In this document: positions 10,221 to 19,470 of the stretch, piece after piece
How the letters are laid out: each line of letters starts with the position of its first letter
How positions within the stretch are numbered: position 1 is the stretch's first letter
Origin: Algoriphagus litoralis
Lineage (GTDB): Bacteria > Bacteroidota > Bacteroidia > Cytophagales > Cyclobacteriaceae
Assembly (NCBI RefSeq): GCF_003259255.1
Contig: NZ_QGOL01000011.1
Location: 1-64,000, forward strand
Direction of reading: 5' to 3'
DNA length: 64,000 bases
Made by a program: the position numbers and the translations under genes
Notes under the pieces: model-generated
Told to the model about the DNA's origin: nothing
The model's input: the letters and a program-made list of their open reading frames with translations, nothing else
Database searches by the model: none

Positions 10221-12384
10221 TATCTGCAAATTCCAAATCGATTGTTCTTCGGTCAATGTCGGTATTAACTACCCTGACCACTACTTTGTCACCCAAAGTG
10301 ATCATTTTTTTATTTTTGCTCCCTACCAGTCGCATATTTCGCTGGTCGAATTCATAGTAATCGTCGTCCATATCCTGGACGCGGATCATGCCTTCGCACT
10401 TGGTCTCGGTGATTTCCACAAAGACTCCCCACTCGGTCACGCCGCTGACGATTCCTTCGTAATCCTTCTGCTCAGCAAGAGACATGTATTCCACCTGTTT
10501 GTATTTGATGGAAGCTCGCTCGGCATCTGCTGCACGCTTTTCCCGCTCAGAGGAATGAAGACACTTTTGTTCCCATGACTCAGCTTCAGGAGACTTCCCT
10601 CCATCTAAATAGTGTTCCAAAAGTCGGTGAACCATCATATCCGGGTAGCGCCGAATCGGAGAGGTAAAATGAGTATAATGTGCAAATGCCAACCCAAAGT
10701 GTCCTTTTGGTTCGGTCGTGTATTTGGCTTTTGCCATGCTTCGGATGGCCAATTGCTCGAGTACGTTTTGCTCAGGTTTGCCTTGGATTTCTTCCATGAG
10801 TTTATTGAGCGCAGTGGAGATCTTTTGGACATTGGTTACGTCCATTTGGTGGCCAAAACGCTTCGCAAAGCCTGAGAAAGTCTCCAATCTGTCTATGTCA
10901 GGACTGTCGTGTGTCCGGTAAACAAAAGTATCCATCCCGTTATTTTTCTTGAAAATAAACTCAGCCACATACTTATTGGCCAGGAGCATAAACTCCTCGA
11001 TCAGTTTGTGTATGTCTTTTCGCTCCTTGACAAAAAGTCCCAGCGGCTTGCCTGCTTCATCCAGTTTGAATTTGACTTCGACAGTTTCAAAGTTCACTGC
11101 GCCATGGTCAAATCGCTTTTTACGGATCATCTTTGCCAGATTATTAAGCAATGTCAATTCTTGATAAAAGTCACCAGCTTGATTGTCGATGCATTCTTGA
11201 GCTTCTTCATAGGCAAATCTTCGATCAGAATGAATGATTGTTCTGCCAATCCAATGTTTGAGGACATTCGCATTTCGATCCAATTCAAACACGCAGGCAA
11301 AGGTCAGTTTGTCTTCTTTTGGACGGAGGGAGCAGAGACCATTGCTGAGTCGCTCAGGAAGCATCGGTATCGTCCTGTCGACAAGGTAAACGGAGGTAGC
11401 CCGATTAAACGCCTCTTTTTCCAAGGCTGTTTTTGGTTTCACGTAATGGGTGACATCAGCGATATGTACGCCGACCTCCAAGTTTCCATTTTCGAGCTCT
11501 CGGTAAGAAATCGCATCATCAAAATCCTTTGCATCTGCGGGATCAATGGTGAATGTCGTAACATCCCTGAAGTCCTTTCGGGCTTTGATTTCCTTTTCGG
11601 TGATCTTTTCAGATATCTCGTTTGCTTCAGCGTCCGGTTCCTGCGGATACTCGAACGGAAGTCCGAACTCCGCCATGATGGAATGGATTTCCACTTCGTG
11701 TAATCCCGCTTTTCCCAGGACTCGGATGACTTTTCCCGTAGGGTTTTTATCGTCTTCCCGCCATTCGCTCAGTTTGACGATGACTTTTTCGTTATGTTCA
11801 GCACCCATCAAATCCCCGCGATGTACAAAGATGTCCTTGTGCATCTTCTTGAAATCAGGCACGACAAATGCAAATCGTGGAGATATTTCTACCCTGCCGA
11901 CGAATTCATCCCGGCTTCGCTCCATGATCTCGAGGACTCTGCCTTCGGTTCTGCCGGTTTTCCCTTTGAGAGGAAAAAGCATGACCCGCACTTTGTCTCC
12001 ATCGAGCGCTTGCTTGAGGTCTGCTTCCTTGACCAAAATATCCCCATCTGCGACCTCAGGATTATCTGGAATAATAAAAGCAAACCGTGGATTTACAAAA
12101 TCCACCGTACCGGTGATAAAGGAAGGATCCTTAGTCGAGCTATAATAGTTGCGGGAATTTCGGGACACAGCTCCGGATACTACCAATTGCTGGAGGATCG
12201 GATCAACGCCGCCTTTAAGGAGGGAGTCACGAATTTCTAGTTTTTTTGTGATCTGTTTGGAGTTGAATTCTTCTCCATAGTTGGAGTCTAAAAATTGAAG
12301 GATCCGACGTGCCAAATTTGCAGCGTCGTCAGCGGGTCTTCTAGTTTTATTTTTTGAGTTTTTTCTATCTGGTTTTCTTCCCAT
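10183..12384 (-). CDS. rnr: Ribonuclease R (RNB-domain 3'-5' exoribonuclease)
   Basis: A 733-residue processive exoribonuclease that degrades structured RNA. The N-terminus has a basic tail and winged-helix segment, then cold-shock/OB domains (about residues 80-230). The RNB catalytic domain has the acidic cluster in DPADAKDFDDAIS that binds Mg2+, and the C-terminus has an S1 domain (about 640-715, YEGIVSGVTEWGVFVEI). The basic N- and C-terminal ends fit RNA binding. It overlaps the start of the downstream polyprenyl synthetase gene. Length fits the family. Confidence 0.95.
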   Translation of the reverse strand: MGRKPDRKNSKNKTRRPADDAANLARRILQFLDSNYGEEFNSKQITKKLEIRDSLLKGGVDPILQQLVVSGAVSRNSRNYYSSTKDPSFITGTVDFVNPRFAFIIPDNPEVADGDILVKEADLKQALDGDKVRVMLFPLKGKTGRTEGRVLEIMERSRDEFVGRVEISPRFAFVVPDFKKMHKDIFVHRGDLMGAEHNEKVIVKLSEWREDDKNPTGKVIRVLGKAGLHEVEIHSIMAEFGLPFEYPQEPDAEANEISEKITEKEIKARKDFRDVTTFTIDPADAKDFDDAISYRELENGNLEVGVHIADVTHYVKPKTALEKEAFNRATSVYLVDRTIPMLPERLSNGLCSLRPKEDKLTFACVFELDRNANVLKHWIGRTIIHSDRRFAYEEAQECIDNQAGDFYQELTLLNNLAKMIRKKRFDHGAVNFETVEVKFKLDEAGKPLGLFVKERKDIHKLIEEFMLLANKYVAEFIFKKNNGMDTFVYRTHDSPDIDRLETFSGFAKRFGHQMDVTNVQKISTALNKLMEEIQGKPEQNVLEQLAIRSMAKAKYTTEPKGHFGLAFAHYTHFTSPIRRYPDMMVHRLLEHYLDGGKSPEAESWEQKCLHSSEREKRAADAERASIKYKQVEYMSLAEQKDYEGIVSGVTEWGVFVEITETKCEGMIRVQDMDDDYYEFDQRNMRLVGSKNKKMITLGDKVVVRVVNTDIDRRTIDLEFADNDRKKPRSRAFN

Positions 12385-12434
12385 GATTTGGGTTGTTTTT
12401 TAATAAGGTAAAAAAGATTTGGATGCTTTAACCA

Positions 12435-13187
12435 TTAATCTTTGTGATCTTTTTTTGAATTTTCGGAATGGACAATTTCAATGTCCAAATCGTCTAGCTG
12501 TGGATGCATTGCCATATAAATACGGGCAGTGACCTCTACATCACGTAAGCAGTATTTTTTGATTTTCTCGAGGTCGTTTTCATGATAAAATGTGCTGTTG
12601 ACCTGACTGCCATCGATTCCATCTTTCGAAGTCGGTATACCAAAAACTGCTGCCAAAAGCTCGAGTCGGGTGTAGTGCTTGTAGTCCCCAAATTTCCAGA
12701 GCTCCATGGTGTCCAGATGCCTGACTTCCCAGGGTTTTTTGCCGGCGATCTGAAGGGGTTCAGGAAGTGGGATTCCCAAAATTAGCATCCTGCGGCAGAG
12801 ATAGGGAAAATCAAATTCTTTTCCATTATGCGCACACAGCACCCACTTTTTCTTGCTAAGTAAATCATTTAAGGACAAAAGAAGTTCCCGCTCGTCCGCT
12901 TCCCCAAATACTTTTGATCGAAAGAGTAGCTTTTTGTCCTTTTTCTTATTCTGAAAATAACCTACCCCCACGCAGATGACCTGCCCAAATTCAGCATGAA
13001 TTCCTGCCCGGTCAAAATACATGGAGCCTGGCGGAATCTCCCCGGGGTTTTCCATTCGGATCAACCGCTCCTTTTTGATCCACTCCTCCTGAAGCCTCGG
13101 GTCAAGGCTCTCAAATTTTTCAGTTTGTGAGACCGTTTCGATATCCAAAAACAAAATGTCGCTGAGTTGATCAAAAAAGTCTGCCAT
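12435..13187 (-). CDS. PolB-like 3'-5' exonuclease (RNase H fold)
   Basis: A 250-residue predicted nuclease with the three DEDD exonuclease motifs: ILFLDIETVS (Exo I, Asp-Glu), CAHNGKEFDFPYL (Exo II, Asp) and KKYCLRDVEVTARIY (Exo III, Asp). It lacks any polymerase domain, fitting the stand-alone PolB-type exonuclease family (DNA_pol_B_exo2). A role in DNA repair or processing is inferred from the family. It lies between rnr and a conserved hypothetical gene, all on the minus strand. Confidence 0.85.
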   Translation of the reverse strand: MADFFDQLSDILFLDIETVSQTEKFESLDPRLQEEWIKKERLIRMENPGEIPPGSMYFDRAGIHAEFGQVICVGVGYFQNKKKDKKLLFRSKVFGEADERELLLSLNDLLSKKKWVLCAHNGKEFDFPYLCRRMLILGIPLPEPLQIAGKKPWEVRHLDTMELWKFGDYKHYTRLELLAAVFGIPTSKDGIDGSQVNSTFYHENDLEKIKKYCLRDVEVTARIYMAMHPQLDDLDIEIVHSENSKKDHKD

Positions 13188-13198
13188 CAGGTCAAGAT

Positions 13199-13600
13199 TT
13201 AGGAGTGAAGGATGCCCTCCAGTCCCAATTCGGGAATTATGCGGAGGTGGGCAGGATCAAAACTGCCTGGAGTAAAGATAAACTTTTTGTCAAAAATCTG
13301 ATCCAGAATATAATAGCTTACCCAGAATTCATTAGTCAAATTAAAGACTGCCGGGTCGATTGCTTCTACTTTTGCGACTGATTCAGCTCCTAATTCCTCG
13401 ATCATGTGTCTGAGTGTGGAAGTCTGCCGTTTTTCTCCTTCGAGGAATCCATAGCCTTTGGAAGTGATCATCACCGTCTTCAATTCAATCAGGTTGAGAT
13501 TGATGATGTAGACGTTCCATTCAATGCCATGTGCTGTTTCAGTTTTTGCGATAGCTAGCTTTACCCCTGTAACTGGCGAAAAGTCAATGTCTTTTTTCAT
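13199..13600 (-). CDS. Conserved hypothetical protein
   Basis: A 133-residue soluble protein with no signal peptide or membrane segment, composed of alternating strands and helices. I do not recognise a domain. It ends 11 bp before the start of the exonuclease gene on the same strand and follows lipB by 75 bp, so it is likely part of a lipB-hypothetical-exonuclease transcription unit. Codon use looks like its neighbours, supporting a real gene. Confidence 0.7.
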   Translation of the reverse strand: MKKDIDFSPVTGVKLAIAKTETAHGIEWNVYIINLNLIELKTVMITSKGYGFLEGEKRQTSTLRHMIEELGAESVAKVEAIDPAVFNLTNEFWVSYYILDQIFDKKFIFTPGSFDPAHLRIIPELGLEGILHS

Positions 13601-13675
13601 TTTTCTACCTTAAATTTTTCTCCATTTATCTCTCGAAGCCTGTCTCCACTTATTTCGCGTAGCCTAGTTCTATTT

Positions 13676-14392
13676 TCAGATCAACTCCATTCCGAATAAA
13701 TCCCGAAGATGGATTTTTACCTTTTCTTTGACTTCGGCTTCATCTACTCGCCTGCCTAATTCTAGGTGGAGGGAGGTTACCGCTTTGTCGTCGATTCCGC
13801 AGGGTATAATGTGTCCGAAATAGCCAAGGTCCACATTCAGATTGAATGCAAAACCGTGCATGGTCACCCATCTGCTAGACTTGACACCCATTGCGCATAT
13901 TTTGCGGGGGTTGATCTGATTTTCGTGATCCAGCCATACTCCGGTCAGTCCATCGATTCTGCCCGCAGGAACTCCATAATCCGCCAAAGTCAAAATAATC
14001 GCTTCCTCTAGCAGACGTAGGTACTTATGGATGTCTGTAAAGAAATTATCCAGATCCAAAATGGGATATCCTACCAGCTGCCCGGGACCGTGATAAGTGA
14101 TGTCACCTCCCCGGTTGATTTTGTAATAGCTCGCGTGATGCTTTTCTAGTCCTGATTCGTCTAGCAAAAGGTTTTCAGGTTTTCCACTTTTTCCAAGCGT
14201 ATAGACATGTGGATGCTCTACAAAAAACAAGTAGTTTGGAGTCGGGAGCTGTTCGGAAGCAGGGAGATTCCTGTTTTTGATTTTTAATGCGACTGTCTCT
14301 CCAAAAATCTCCTCCTGAAAATCCCAGGCTTCTTGGTAATCCATGCGGCCGAGATCTCGGAACTTTACAGTTTTATTGATATTTTCGTTCAT
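13676..14392 (-). CDS. lipB: Lipoyl(octanoyl) transferase
   Basis: A 238-residue enzyme that moves the octanoyl group from acyl carrier protein to lipoyl domains of 2-oxoacid dehydrogenases and the glycine cleavage H protein, the first step of lipoate synthesis. Hallmarks are RGGDITYHGPGQLVGYPI, the catalytic Lys in GVKSSRWVTMHGFAFN and the catalytic Cys in IIPCGI. Length is normal. The lipA partner is not in this window. Confidence 0.96.
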   Translation of the reverse strand: MNENINKTVKFRDLGRMDYQEAWDFQEEIFGETVALKIKNRNLPASEQLPTPNYLFFVEHPHVYTLGKSGKPENLLLDESGLEKHHASYYKINRGGDITYHGPGQLVGYPILDLDNFFTDIHKYLRLLEEAIILTLADYGVPAGRIDGLTGVWLDHENQINPRKICAMGVKSSRWVTMHGFAFNLNVDLGYFGHIIPCGIDDKAVTSLHLELGRRVDEAEVKEKVKIHLRDLFGMELI

Positions 14393-14474
14393 CTGATTTC
14401 CTGACGGAATTCACTTTTAAACAGCCGGAAAGGCTGAAGCGTTCTTCGATTTTTCAAAATTAATCAAATATATC

Positions 14475-14831
14475 ATGGCTGAACATAATGATGCCGGAAG
14501 ACAGGCAGAACAGCTCGCTGCAGACTGGCTCGTCAGTAAAGGGTACGAACTGCTGGACAGCAATTACCGACACAAGCATGCGGAGATAGATTTGATTATG
14601 AAATATAAAGGCATGCTGATTTTTGTGGAGGTGAAATTCCGCTCAGGAACGGGCTTTGGCTATGCCGAAGAATTTGTGGATTCGATAAAAAAGAAGCTTT
14701 TGGTGAAGGCAGCGGATCAGTATATTTATGAAAATGATTGGCAAAAAGACATCCGGTTTGACATCGTGGGTGTGTACAAGGACCGGAGTGGAACTGTGAA
14801 CTTCCGACATTTTGAAGACGCATTTTACTAA
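14475..14831 (+). CDS. YraN family (UPF0102) putative endonuclease-fold protein
   Basis: A 118-residue protein with the UPF0102 core: GRQAEQLAADWL at the N-terminus, the nuclease-like HAEIDLIMKYKGMLIFVEVK (Asp, Glu-x-Lys) and KKKLLVKAADQYI. The fold is that of a Holliday-junction-resolvase-like nuclease, but activity is not established for most members. It reads divergently from lipB and is followed 16 bp later by the SYLF gene. Confidence 0.92.
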   Translation: MAEHNDAGRQAEQLAADWLVSKGYELLDSNYRHKHAEIDLIMKYKGMLIFVEVKFRSGTGFGYAEEFVDSIKKKLLVKAADQYIYENDWQKDIRFDIVGVYKDRSGTVNFRHFEDAFY

Positions 14832-14847
14832 CCTAACCTTATTTACT

Positions 14848-15375
14848 ATGAAAAAAACAGTTCTTTTCCTTTTTGCTATTGCTTGGTGCTTGGTCGCACA
14901 GGCACAATCAGACAAAAAAAGCCAGCGAATCATCGAAGACGCACAGGACGCAAAGGAGGCTTTTCTAGCGGATGATCCGGATATCGCTAAGTTGTTTTCT
15001 TCGGCTTATGGCTACATCATCCTCCCCAATGTAGGAAAGGGAGGTCTTGGAGTCGGTGGAGCATCCGGTAATGGAGTTGCGTATCAGGGAGGCAATCGTG
15101 TGGGTTTTGCGCGGATGACCCAAGTCACGATCGGATTTCAGGCAGGAGGTCAATCCTACAGCGAGGTGGTGTTTTTTGAAAACAAGGAAGCCTTTGATCG
15201 CTTCAAAGAAAATAAAATTGAAATGTCCGCTCAGGTATCTGCAGTAGCTGCAGCATCAGGCGCTTCCCTCAATGCCAAATATGTAGATGGGGTGATGGTA
15301 TTCACACGCACCAAGGGTGGATTGATGTATGAGGCATCTGTCGGAGGACAGCAATTTAAATACTCAGAAAATTAA
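14848..15375 (+). CDS. Secreted SYLF-domain (Ysc84-type) protein
   Basis: A 175-residue exported protein. Residues 1-19 are a Sec signal ending at AQAQ, and the rest is one SYLF/Ysc84 domain with GYIILPNVGKGGLGVGGASG, a glycine-rich lipid-binding-like core and MVFTRTKGGLMYEASVGG at the end. SYLF domains bind phosphoinositides in eukaryotes; the bacterial role is unknown. I chose the ATG at 14848 because it opens directly into the signal peptide. The stop overlaps the convergent gene's stop by 4 bp. Confidence 0.88.
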   Translation: MKKTVLFLFAIAWCLVAQAQSDKKSQRIIEDAQDAKEAFLADDPDIAKLFSSAYGYIILPNVGKGGLGVGGASGNGVAYQGGNRVGFARMTQVTIGFQAGGQSYSEVVFFENKEAFDRFKENKIEMSAQVSAVAAASGASLNAKYVDGVMVFTRTKGGLMYEASVGGQQFKYSEN

Positions 15376-16232
15376 TTCAGATCTCCTTTTCGGTATATCA
15401 GATTTCCGTCCTTATCCCACTCTGCGCGGATATAAGGGCGGAAATTTTTCGTATAGGGTTCCTCCTGATATTGAATTTCACGCTTGCGGATTGTCTTATC
15501 GTTGTTGGTGTCCCAATATTCGGTCCACAGTCCTACTTTTTCGCCATACTTATATTCTCCAGTCACGGCAATCTGCTGGTCCTCATGGAAGTAGAAGTAA
15601 TTTCCTTCTTCCAAACTATACTGGACGGGGATGATTTCTTCGATGGACTTTGAAGCTTGATTGTAATAGGAAATTCGTGATTCGCGAGGCCAACCTTCCG
15701 AGTAGTGGTTCTTGTCCTGAAGGATATTTTTATCATCAAAAAGCATCCAGGTTTTGTGCTTGGTACCATAATAAAACATTCCGCTCTCTACCACTGTCTC
15801 ATTGACGATCCGCTCATACGGACCATGAAGTAGATAGCCTTCTTCTTTGGTGTAGCCGCTAGTTTTGATGCTTCGGTCTTTGCTGTCAAACCAATACACG
15901 TCCCGGATGTAAGGGTCAGGATTGCGGTCCGCATCTGTGTAGTTGAAGTACTCGTAATAGGTCTGGCCTCGGAGTTCTCGCCTGGTAAATCCCCGCTGCG
16001 TTTTGATTCCAAACCAAATGTTCTTTCGGGCTTTCTTTTTCTTTTCTTTTTTCTCCTCTTTTTCATCGGTTTCGTCAAAAAGCAGCAAGGGCGCTACTGA
16101 GGGAAGAAGCGCAGAATTCACTACACCGGTAGAATCAGGGTCGGACTTTCTATCAGCGTCGTTTTTTTGCGCCAAAGTGACTTGGCCGGAAATCAAGAAA
16201 AGAAGTACTAAAACGGATAATCGCCTGCTCAT
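15372..16232 (-). CDS. Secreted protein with MORN/YwqK-like repeats
   Basis: A 286-residue exported protein of unknown function. Residues 1-21 form a Sec signal ending in TLAQ, followed by a highly charged Glu/Lys linker (about residues 55-70). The rest has Gly-Tyr-rich repeats such as LLHGPYERIV and GEYKYGEKVGLWTEYW, typical of the MORN-variant repeats found in YwqK-type proteins. Bacteroidota carry many such secreted repeat proteins. It overlaps the convergent SYLF gene by 4 bp. Confidence 0.7.
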   Translation of the reverse strand: MSRRLSVLVLLFLISGQVTLAQKNDADRKSDPDSTGVVNSALLPSVAPLLLFDETDEKEEKKEKKKKARKNIWFGIKTQRGFTRRELRGQTYYEYFNYTDADRNPDPYIRDVYWFDSKDRSIKTSGYTKEEGYLLHGPYERIVNETVVESGMFYYGTKHKTWMLFDDKNILQDKNHYSEGWPRESRISYYNQASKSIEEIIPVQYSLEEGNYFYFHEDQQIAVTGEYKYGEKVGLWTEYWDTNNDKTIRKREIQYQEEPYTKNFRPYIRAEWDKDGNLIYRKGDLN

Positions 16233-16573
16233 AGCATTAAAAACGGCAGATTTTGCCTTCTATTTTGTTCAAAAATAACATTTCATATGATTATAATTTG
16301 GTTTTTTAAAGGCCATATGGAATGCTCCGGATAATCATTCCCTTGTGTGATCCCCGTACCTACGGGATTATGGGCATTTCATGTGTTAATAATTTGTTTT
16401 TTATTGGTCACATAGCCTGTCCCGATTTTTCATTGGCGGAATTTTGATCTTGCAAAAAGAATTTTGCATGTCATTCACTTTATGATGGATTTACCCATCA
16501 ATTCCACAGGATTATTTAGATTTTATAATCTTCTGTCTATTTTTGAGGAATTTGTAAAAAAATCAGATAAAAA
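16233..16573. other. Intergenic region before the aminotransferase gene
   Basis: About 340 bp between divergent genes. It contains a short palindrome CCCGTA-CC-TACGGG (16353-16366) and a TAnnTTTG-type element, TATTTTTG (16538-16545), 28 bp upstream of the aminotransferase ATG. I see no coding sequence. Confidence 0.5.
16538..16545 (+). promoter_or_regulatory. Probable -7 element of the aminotransferase gene
   Basis: TATTTTTG fits the Bacteroidota TAnnTTTG element and lies 28 bp before the ATG. No good TTG -33 element is visible, so this is tentative. Confidence 0.35.
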
Positions 16574-17776
16574 ATGAATTCTATTCTATCAGATCGAGTA
16601 CTGAGTATGGAGGAATCAGCGACTCTGGCTATGGCAAAAAAAGCCCGAGAACTGAAATCCCAAGGTATTGATATCATCAGCCTGAGCTTGGGTGAGCCGG
16701 ATTTTAAGACACCTCAGCACATTCAGGATGCTGCCAAAGCGGCTATTGATGAGGGGAAGTACTTTTCTTATTCACCGGTAGCTGGCTACCAAGATCTGAG
16801 AGAAGCCATCGCCAAGAAGCTTCGTGAAGAGAACGAAATCACAGCCGCCAAAGCTGAAAATATTGTAGTCTCCACAGGAGCGAAACATTCCATAGCCAAT
16901 GTATTCATGTGTCTGATCAATGAGGGCGATGAAGTGGTGATTTTTTCACCGTACTGGGTGAGCTACGCTGAGATCATCAAATTGGCCGGTGGAGTGCCGG
17001 TTTTGATCGAAGGAACTTTGGAAAATAACTTCAAAGCAACAGCAGCGCAACTTCAGGCAGCAATTACCCCAAAAACCAAAGCCGTTATTTACTCTTCACC
17101 TTGTAATCCTACCGGATCTGTTTTCTCCAAAACAGAATTGGAAGCTATTGCTGAAGTGGTGAAAAGCCATCCATCTATGGTGGTCATCGCGGATGAGATC
17201 TATGAATTGATCAATTTTGTGGGAAGAAATTACAGTATCGCTTCATTCCCAGGCATGTTTGAGCGGACCATTACCGTCAACGGTTTCTCCAAAGGCTACG
17301 CCATGACCGGCTGGAGAGTAGGGTACATCTGTGCTCCCCTAGAGATCGCCAAAGCCTGTGAAAAGATCCAAGGACAATTTACCTCAGGCAATACCGGTAT
17401 TGCTCAGCGTGCTGCCTTGGCCGGCATCTCCGGAGATCAGACACCTTCCAGAGAAATGGCTGAAGCCTACTTGAGAAGAAGGAATCTGGTTTTGGGATTG
17501 ATTCAGGATATTCCCGGAATCAAAACCCACATCCCTGAAGGTGCATTTTATTTCTTCCCAGATGTAAGTTCCTTCTTTGGGAAGTCAGCACATGGATATG
17601 ACGTGAAAACTGCCGATGACCTTTGCTTGTACCTACTTGCTATCGCAAATGTTTCGCTCGTGACGGGAGAGGCATTTGGCGCTCCTAATTGCGTGAGATT
17701 GTCCTATGCAGCATCGGACGAAGAGCTGGTAGAGGCACTGAAGCGAATCAAAAAAGCATTGGGTGAACTTGCCTGA
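16574..17776 (+). CDS. aspC: Class I PLP-dependent aminotransferase (aspartate aminotransferase type)
   Basis: A 400-residue fold-type I transaminase. The PLP Lys lies in NGFSKGYAMTGWRVGYI (about residue 239), with the cofactor-binding YSSPCNPTG and IADEIYEL motifs before it and the substrate Arg in NCVRLSYA near the C-terminus. The pattern is that of subgroup Igamma aspartate/prephenate aminotransferases; exact substrate range cannot be settled by eye. It is monocistronic with its own terminator. Confidence 0.88.
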   Translation: MNSILSDRVLSMEESATLAMAKKARELKSQGIDIISLSLGEPDFKTPQHIQDAAKAAIDEGKYFSYSPVAGYQDLREAIAKKLREENEITAAKAENIVVSTGAKHSIANVFMCLINEGDEVVIFSPYWVSYAEIIKLAGGVPVLIEGTLENNFKATAAQLQAAITPKTKAVIYSSPCNPTGSVFSKTELEAIAEVVKSHPSMVVIADEIYELINFVGRNYSIASFPGMFERTITVNGFSKGYAMTGWRVGYICAPLEIAKACEKIQGQFTSGNTGIAQRAALAGISGDQTPSREMAEAYLRRRNLVLGLIQDIPGIKTHIPEGAFYFFPDVSSFFGKSAHGYDVKTADDLCLYLLAIANVSLVTGEAFGAPNCVRLSYAASDEELVEALKRIKKALGELA

Positions 17777-17795
17777 TCGAATCAACTAGCGTAAG

Positions 17796-17828
17796 AATAG
17801 CCCTGACGAAAGTTTGGGCTATTTTTTT
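17796..17828 (+). terminator. Terminator after the aminotransferase gene
   Basis: Stem AATAGCCC/GGGCTATT (17796-17803 with 17816-17823) followed by a T-run. Confidence 0.85.
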
Positions 17829-17869
17829 GCCTTGGCAGAAAGGCTTAATTTTGATCAAAATCTAAACTC

Positions 17870-18580
17870 ATGGCAGACGTACTGGTCATCACTCCGGTGA
17901 AAAATTCAATCGAAACAACTCTGGATACAGCGAAGGCAATCGCCGCCTCGGATCTTCCTGTACGCCATGTGATTTTCAATGATTTCAGTACCGCAGAAAC
18001 TAAGGCAAGCCTTGAAGCGAACAAAGGAAAAATCGGATTCGAGGTAATTCACCTCGAAGACCTGACCGATCATCCTTCTCCGAATTATAAGTTGGTCTTG
18101 CAGCTAGCGCAAAAGATGGCCTTGGAGGCCCAATTGCCCCTTTTGGTGGTAGAGTCAGATGTAGTAGTGAAGCCGGATACGATTTCAAATTTGCTTTCTC
18201 AGCAGGAGAAAAGTGGAAAATCAGGGCTCATTGGATCCGTCACTGTGGACGAAGCTGGGGTTGTGAATTTTCCCTATCTGAAATTCAAGGGAATAAAAGA
18301 ACCTGTGATAAAAACCCAGCGCAGCCTGAGTTTCTGCTGCACGCTTTTTACGCTGGACTTTTTGAAAAGCTATGACTTTGCAGGATTGGATGAGGCCAAG
18401 GATTGGTACGATACCTTTATTTCCAAGAAATCAATCGAGTTGGGTTTTGATAATACTGTACTCATGAATGCGCCCGTATGGCATCGACCACATGCCAGCC
18501 GGCCATGGAAGCAGCTGAAATATACCAATCCGCTGAAATACTACTTTTTGAAGTTTTGGAAGGGGCTGGATAAGATCTAA
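17870..18580 (+). CDS. GT-A fold glycosyltransferase-like protein
   Basis: A 236-residue soluble protein with a family-2-like start (VLVITPVKNS), a predicted nucleotide-sugar Asp (VIFNDFS) and a DxD-like position (VVESDVVVKPDT). The C-terminus has WHRPHASRPWKQLKY, with aromatic and basic residues. It probably transfers a sugar to a surface polysaccharide or lipid, but the acceptor is unknown. It converges with the FkbM methyltransferase gene, 4 bp apart. Confidence 0.7.
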   Translation: MADVLVITPVKNSIETTLDTAKAIAASDLPVRHVIFNDFSTAETKASLEANKGKIGFEVIHLEDLTDHPSPNYKLVLQLAQKMALEAQLPLLVVESDVVVKPDTISNLLSQQEKSGKSGLIGSVTVDEAGVVNFPYLKFKGIKEPVIKTQRSLSFCCTLFTLDFLKSYDFAGLDEAKDWYDTFISKKSIELGFDNTVLMNAPVWHRPHASRPWKQLKYTNPLKYYFLKFWKGLDKI

Positions 18581-18584
18581 GGAA

Positions 18585-19400
18585 TCAGTCCAAGAATTTC
18601 ATCATTTCAACCTCAGACTGATGCAGGGCGAGAGTGTCTCTGCCAAATTCTTTCAGTCGATAGCCATTGGATTTCAGCATTTGATAGCTGGACTCGAGTT
18701 CTTGTCGAGCGTGGTTTACATTTTCGAAAATGATGGCTTTGATCTGATTAGTTGGAACATCAAAAATCCGAATGACTTCAAGATCAAATCCTTCGGCATC
18801 GATTTGAAGCAAGTCGATTCGTTGAATGTTATATTTCAAAAGGATGGTTTTCGGACTGATCACGGGTACTTCTTCATAACTGATCCGCTTCTCTGGGTCT
18901 GTTGGGACAGGTATTCCAAATTTGCTGCAATTTTTTTCGACCACTCCATTTTCAAAAAGTTCCTCCACTTTTTCTTTGGAAAAAGAAGCCAAACCTGTAG
19001 CCCATCTCATTTCGCTAAAGCCGATTTTAAACAACTTTTGGGATCCATCCTCAGAGCCAATAGCTGCGCAGATTAGATTTAATTCTGTATTTTTTGCGTA
19101 GATTTTTTTCAAAAATTGGTCAAAAACCGCCTTTTGAGGCTCCAGAAGGACGCCTTTCCATCGATCTCGTTTGATGAATTTATGAATGGGATCATTGGTG
19201 ATGCCATCATTTGCCCCTATTTGAATGACGGTGAAGTTTCCTTTTTTGGAAAAGGAATATTCGGATAGAAATTCTGAGAGGCTTCCTGGCTTCGGCTTAT
19301 ACAAATTACGATAGTAAGCCATGAAGAATGGATTTTCATCCGCACTAAGTGAGATTCTGAGGTTCTTGTAGAAATTTTTAAAAGCAGATTTTATCGACAT
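18585..19400 (-). CDS. FkbM family methyltransferase
   Basis: A 271-residue SAM-dependent methyltransferase. The SAM-binding start is FTVIQIGANDGITNDPIHKF (about residue 56), followed by an acidic loop (GVLLEPQ) and IDLLQIDAEGFDLEVIR, characteristic of FkbM proteins, which O-methylate sugars or polyketides. It lies between two glycosyltransferase-like genes, suggesting surface glycan modification. Substrate unknown. Confidence 0.85.
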   Translation of the reverse strand: MSIKSAFKNFYKNLRISLSADENPFFMAYYRNLYKPKPGSLSEFLSEYSFSKKGNFTVIQIGANDGITNDPIHKFIKRDRWKGVLLEPQKAVFDQFLKKIYAKNTELNLICAAIGSEDGSQKLFKIGFSEMRWATGLASFSKEKVEELFENGVVEKNCSKFGIPVPTDPEKRISYEEVPVISPKTILLKYNIQRIDLLQIDAEGFDLEVIRIFDVPTNQIKAIIFENVNHARQELESSYQMLKSNGYRLKEFGRDTLALHQSEVEMMKFLD

Positions 19401-19470
19401 TTTGAAGAGACTTGGGATGGGGTGGCAATTAACTGAAAGAGATCCTTCATTCCAATAATTGAACGTTGAT

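Noticed and set aside
10909..11703. Long plus-strand frame inside rnr
   Set aside because: Opposite-strand shadow of a well-supported RNase R gene; composition follows the antisense of conserved codons.
16353..16366. Palindrome CCCGTA-CC-TACGGG
   Set aside because: Two-base loop, no T-run, single copy; too short to call an operator or terminator.
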